In this document: piece after piece, positions 44,533 through 47,346 of the stretch
Numbering within the stretch: the stretch's first letter is position 1
Layout: every line of letters starts with the position of its first letter
Origin: an uncultured Acidobacteriaceae bacterium
Lineage (GTDB): Bacteria > Acidobacteriota > Terriglobia > Terriglobales > Acidobacteriaceae
Assembly (NCBI GenBank): GCA_903904755.1
Contig: CAIVDV010000016.1
Location: forward strand, 1-47,346
DNA: 47,346 nt
Direction: 5' to 3'
The notes under the pieces: model-generated
The model's input: the letters and a program-made list of their open reading frames with translations, nothing else
Database searches by the model: none
Told to the model about the DNA's origin: nothing
Made by a program: the position numbers and the translations under genes

Positions 44533-45399
44533 CTACTTCGCCTCCAGCTTCAACTCAGGTCTCGCCGCCGGCAGTGTGCACCTGCCGCTTTGCACTCCCT
44601 GCAAAAAATCCCCAATCGACCCCGTAATCACCGGGTCCAGCTTGCCCTGCTCCATTCCCCGCCCGCCAAAGCTCATGTGCGTTGCGCCCTCCAGATACCC
44701 GCTCCAGTGGCACCCGCTGCTCGTCGCCGGCATTTCCTTCCACGGAATCAACCGTGTCTCCGGCCCGCCGCTCAGCCCGCGGTCCAGAGAACCCGACAGC
44801 GTATACATCGGCTTGCGAATCTTCTTCCACGCCCCATCGGCAAACACCACTCCCGGTCCCTCCGGGCTCAGCGCAACATAGGCGTCAAACCGGTCCTGCC
44901 CTGCCGGCGGAGCAGCCACGCCAATCTGGTCTTTGGCTCCAGCCTCCAGCATCGTGGTAATCCCACCCATGGAGTGCCCCAGCAGCACCTTGAAGGGCGC
45001 CTTGCACTGCTTGTCAGCCCAGGCCAGCGCCGCGCCCACATCCAGCAGGCGGTCCTGCTCTGCCGTCGGGTCCACCACCAGCTCCTTAATTCCGGCCCGC
45101 CCTTCAGCCCGCATATCCTTCAGCAGGGGCTTCATCCCACTCTCCCGGTGGTCCAGCATGATCGTCGTATATCCCATCCCGCTCAGCGCATCTGCGATGT
45201 ATCGGTAGCCCCGCTCTGACCCGCCAGCCCCATGCGAAAAGACAGCCAGCGGCGCGCATCCCCCGCCATCACCCTTTCCGGCGAAAACGAGAAACGGCGT
45301 AAGCTTCCCATCCCCTCGCGGCGCTTCCACCTGCCGCTGCGCCCAGCCGCTTCCGCACCCCGACAAAACCAACCCAAACAAGGCAATCCACTTCCGCAT
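44533..45399 (-). CDS. Exported alpha/beta hydrolase, lipoprotein
   Basis: The protein has 288 residues. The signal has a lipobox LSGC (C15). The alpha/beta hydrolase fold shows an oxyanion region PLAVFSHGAGGS, the nucleophile elbow GHSMGGITT with S143, and a likely catalytic His in EGATHMSFGG. The pattern is that of PAF-acetylhydrolase/dienelactone-hydrolase-like enzymes, and the substrate is unknown. ATG 45399 has GGAGG 8 nt upstream, whereas the 42-residue in-frame extension is not signal-like. It is probably the third gene of a minus-strand unit with the two genes at 45476-46577. Confidence 0.87.
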   Translation of the reverse strand: MRKWIALFGLVLSGCGSGWAQRQVEAPRGDGKLTPFLVFAGKGDGGGCAPLAVFSHGAGGSERGYRYIADALSGMGYTTIMLDHRESGMKPLLKDMRAEGRAGIKELVVDPTAEQDRLLDVGAALAWADKQCKAPFKVLLGHSMGGITTMLEAGAKDQIGVAAPPAGQDRFDAYVALSPEGPGVVFADGAWKKIRKPMYTLSGSLDRGLSGGPETRLIPWKEMPATSSGCHWSGYLEGATHMSFGGRGMEQGKLDPVITGSIGDFLQGVQSGRCTLPAARPELKLEAK

Positions 45400-45475
45400 T
45401 CCACATTCCTCCCTGCCTGGTATCAACCCAGAACTGGCTGCCCGGTTGCGGAACAAACACACTCGTGACAATTCT

Positions 45476-45997
45476 TTACGCACTCGCCGGCTTCCGCCGC
45501 AACACAGCCGCAGACAACACCGCAAACAACAGCCCCACCGGCAACGGCTCCACCACGGTATACGCCATATTCACCAGCGGATTCTGGTACATCTCCTGCG
45601 ATCGCCGTGTCGCCGCCACTCGCCGCGCCAACGTCCCCGCATCCAGCCCGGAAGCCTCCAAATGCCGAATCTGTGCCGCAAAGTACCCGTCCATGAAGTG
45701 CGGCATAAACCCGAAGTACATCACTTCCCACGAGCCCACATAGCAAATCGTGGTAATCAGCATAATCAGTAATCCGCAGCCCAAAGCCCGCCCAAAGCTA
45801 ATTCCTCCTCCCAGCACGGTGTCCCGATAGCTTCGCACCCCAAAGTACACCAGCAGAAACGAGGCCACCATAATCGTGTAGCCAATCAACATGCTGTAGC
45901 CCGGCCCAATCCGGTGCGCCAGCAGCATCGAACACCCCATCAGCGCTGAGATCATCAGTCCTGAGCCAAATCCATACCGCAACACAATCCGCTTCAT
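45476..45997 (-). CDS. DUF4199-like integral membrane protein
   Basis: The protein has 173 residues and four predicted spans: GFGSGLMISALMGCSMLL, YSMLIGYTIMVASFLLVYFG, GLLIMLITTICYVGSWEVMY, and a C-terminal LPVGLLFAVLSAAVL. The YFGVRSYRDTVLGGGISFGRA stretch and the FMPHFMDGYFA loop match the general look of DUF4199 proteins. Function is unknown. ATG 45997 has GGGAGG 5 nt upstream. It follows a LuxR-type regulator gene by 124 bp, a pairing that hints at regulation of or by this membrane protein. Confidence 0.8.
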   Translation of the reverse strand: MKRIVLRYGFGSGLMISALMGCSMLLAHRIGPGYSMLIGYTIMVASFLLVYFGVRSYRDTVLGGGISFGRALGCGLLIMLITTICYVGSWEVMYFGFMPHFMDGYFAAQIRHLEASGLDAGTLARRVAATRRSQEMYQNPLVNMAYTVVEPLPVGLLFAVLSAAVLRRKPASA

Positions 45998-46121
45998 CCA
46001 AACCTCCCAAAGTCCCCAATCTGGGTCATCCCCACCATGCCCCAGCACAGGTCGTAAAAGAGTCATCCTTTCGGGTGATTTTTCCCGCGAACCTCAAAAT
46101 CATCCAAAAGCACTCCCGCGC

Positions 46122-46577
46122 TTAGGGCAGCAAACCAAGTTCCTTGCCCCGTTGTACAGCCTGCGTGCGCCGCACAGCTCCTACCTTGTCAAAAACGCGA
46201 GCACAGTGAGTTTTGACCGTGTTCTCTGAGACAAAAAGAGCCACGCCAATCTCACGATTGCTCAGTCCCCGTGCCACCAGCGTCAATATCTCAAGCTCCC
46301 GCGCCGTTATCCCCAAACCCTGCTGTTGCTGCCGGTTTACCGAAAAGCCCGGTCCACCCCCGGTCTCCCGCTCCTCTTCTACAACCTGCGGCTCCTGGTT
46401 TGCCCCACCCCGCTGTCGCGTTCCCAGCCAAATCCCAAACCCGGCAAAAACGACCGCAATCAGTGCCCCATACACCTCGCCGGAGTGCTCAATCACCAGA
46501 AACCGATACTCGATCCACTGCAACACCGCAATCAGCAGTCCGCCCACCACCCCGAAGATCAACGCATGTCGCTTCAT
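46122..46577 (-). CDS. Membrane-anchored LuxR-type transcriptional regulator
   Basis: The protein has 151 residues. Two hydrophobic segments (LIFGVVGGLLIAVLQWI and ALIAVVFAGFGIWLG) form a hairpin in the membrane. A linker of Gln and Glu follows, then a LuxR/FixJ HTH at about 88-145 (LTARELEILTLVARGLSNRE, ENTVKTHCARVFDKVGAV). No receiver or ligand-binding domain is present, so the transmembrane part may be the sensor. Product length and position are typical of a stand-alone membrane-bound one-component regulator. It heads the minus-strand unit with the DUF4199-like gene. Confidence 0.88.
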   Translation of the reverse strand: MKRHALIFGVVGGLLIAVLQWIEYRFLVIEHSGEVYGALIAVVFAGFGIWLGTRQRGGANQEPQVVEEERETGGGPGFSVNRQQQQGLGITARELEILTLVARGLSNREIGVALFVSENTVKTHCARVFDKVGAVRRTQAVQRGKELGLLP

Positions 46578-46707
46578 GACGAAACCAGACTATACGAACC
46601 AGCTCTCCACAACCCTTGCCCGTCGCGCTCTTCCTCCCAAAAATAGTTTCGGCGCGACAAGCGAACCGGTGCTAAAGTTCTCTGCAACAAATCCATGGAG
46701 AAATTAG

Positions 46708-47229
46708 ATGAGCTATATATCCCAGAATGCCTGCTATGCCGCGCCTGTCGCACCACTCGGCTCCTTCATCTTCCACTCACTCATCAAAACCGGAATGCCC
46801 CCGGACCAGGCCGTCAACTACGCGCTCTTCGCCGAAGGGGTCCAGAACTTCATCCAGAACGATCCCACCCTGAAAAAGGCACTCCTCCAGTACAAGCTCC
46901 TCAAGGATGTCAAAGACATCAAAACCGGAGTCTCTGAGGCCGTCGCGATATCGGATTACATCGCGCGAAAAGCGAAGGTCGGCATGGTTACGGACGTTGC
47001 TCTCGACGCCCGCGGTCTCAGCGTCGCCACAGCTCTCTCCGGGGTGGTTGACATCATGGAGGTCATCGCTAAACAGAACAATGTCGAGCTCAACCCCTGC
47101 GCCATCTCCATCGCCAAAGTCTCCCTCGACGGCGTCGGCATCATCGGCGGAGGCCTCAGCTTTGCCACCGTCTACGGCGCATTCCAGGCTGCCATGAGCC
47201 TTTATGTGTACGCGCCGGAGCAAAAATAG
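46708..47229 (+). CDS. Protein of unknown function
   Basis: The protein has 173 residues. ATG 46708 is supported by GGAGAAA 5 nt upstream. The N-terminal half is helical and charged (PPDQAVNYALFAEGVQNFIQ, LLQYKLLKDVKDIKTGVSEA). The C-terminal half is small-residue-rich and hydrophobic, with VALDARGLSVATALSGVVDI and a Gly-rich VGIIGGGLSFATVYGAFQAA that could be one or two membrane-interacting helices. The Gly-rich tail recalls membrane-active peptides or toxins, but no family is recognised. No antidote-like gene is visible before the window ends. Confidence 0.7.
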   Translation: MSYISQNACYAAPVAPLGSFIFHSLIKTGMPPDQAVNYALFAEGVQNFIQNDPTLKKALLQYKLLKDVKDIKTGVSEAVAISDYIARKAKVGMVTDVALDARGLSVATALSGVVDIMEVIAKQNNVELNPCAISIAKVSLDGVGIIGGGLSFATVYGAFQAAMSLYVYAPEQK

Positions 47230-47230
47230 A

Positions 47231-47262
47231 CCACATGGCGCCGCGTTAGCGGCGTGACGTGG
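47231..47262. repeat. Long hairpin at the 3' side of the last gene
   Basis: Arms of 14 positions (47231-47244 and 47249-47262) with core CGCCGC-GTTA-GCGGCG and flanking CCAC/GTGG have two mismatches. No T-run follows, so it is a REP-like or factor-dependent terminator candidate. The remaining bases to 47346 show no gene. Confidence 0.4.
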
Positions 47263-47346
47263 CGGAGTAAAAGGAGACCACCCCGCCAGGCGTTGATTTC
47301 ACGGACAAGCATTTTTCTTTGGGGAGTGCCGAAGTTGATTCGGCGC

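Overview
The window looks like a chromosomal segment of a GC-rich bacterium of the Acidobacteriota, probably a Terriglobia/Acidobacteriaceae-type soil organism. This is inferred from the full Alternative Complex III plus SCO plus A2-type caa3 oxidase operon, the many secreted or lipoprotein hydrolases, the C-rich third codon positions, and the rsmG-parA-parB arrangement. It was not tested by any search.

Region 1 (1-6.3 kb) holds the 3' end of an M1-type peptidase gene, msrA, and then the most unusual locus here. This is a single compact type V (Cas12/TnpB-like) effector of about 530 residues (1488-3080), a 258-nt structured non-coding stretch (3081-3338), and a CRISPR array of twelve 36-nt repeats and eleven 30-31-nt spacers (3339-4101). 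No Cas1, Cas2, Cas4 or other cas gene is present in the window. The RuvC triad (D312/E399/D483) and the four-Cys zinc finger are intact. The stretch between effector and array contains two hairpins and three partial matches to the complement of the repeat 3' end, so it may encode a tracrRNA as well as the leader. The array is closed by a terminator of the opposing purD-GDSL operon.

Region 2 (6.3-15.5 kb) carries miaA with a small overlapping ORF, an orphan HipA-like kinase whose catalytic Asp is replaced by Glu, a CpxRA-like two-component system with two CpxR-type boxes upstream, an ECF sigma factor, an MFS transporter, a secreted metallo-beta-lactamase-fold protein and an Fpg/Nei-family glycosylase.

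Region 3 (15.5-19.7 kb) is a chromosome-maintenance block: parB, parA, rsmG and a class I glutamine amidotransferase. Two perfect 16-bp parS palindromes (16516 and 17669) lie in it, and two 13/16 matches lie upstream (8149 and 12030). Two non-coding stretches (17396-17746 and 19144-19669) contain DnaA-box-like motifs, and the first also has a markedly AT-rich tract. The chromosome origin is therefore likely here or very near.

Region 4 (19.7-29.1 kb) has secreted proteins of unknown function, a TPR-glycosyltransferase-like protein, a secreted GH13 glucosidase, a membrane protein fused to a spermidine-synthase-like domain and an aldehyde dehydrogenase.

Region 5 (29.1-43.05 kb) is one long co-directional respiratory operon: actABCDEF, a small membrane protein, SCO1/SenC, then coxB (fused to cytochrome c), coxA (YSHP A2-type), coxC and coxD, ended by a clear intrinsic terminator. 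ACIII oxidises quinol and passes electrons through its c-hemes to the caa3-type oxidase. SCO delivers copper to CuA.

Region 6 (43.1-47.3 kb) has a class II photolyase, a minus-strand group (membrane-anchored LuxR-type regulator, DUF4199-like membrane protein, lipoprotein alpha/beta hydrolase) and an unrecognised 173-residue protein. No tRNA, rRNA, IS element or prophage was recognised.
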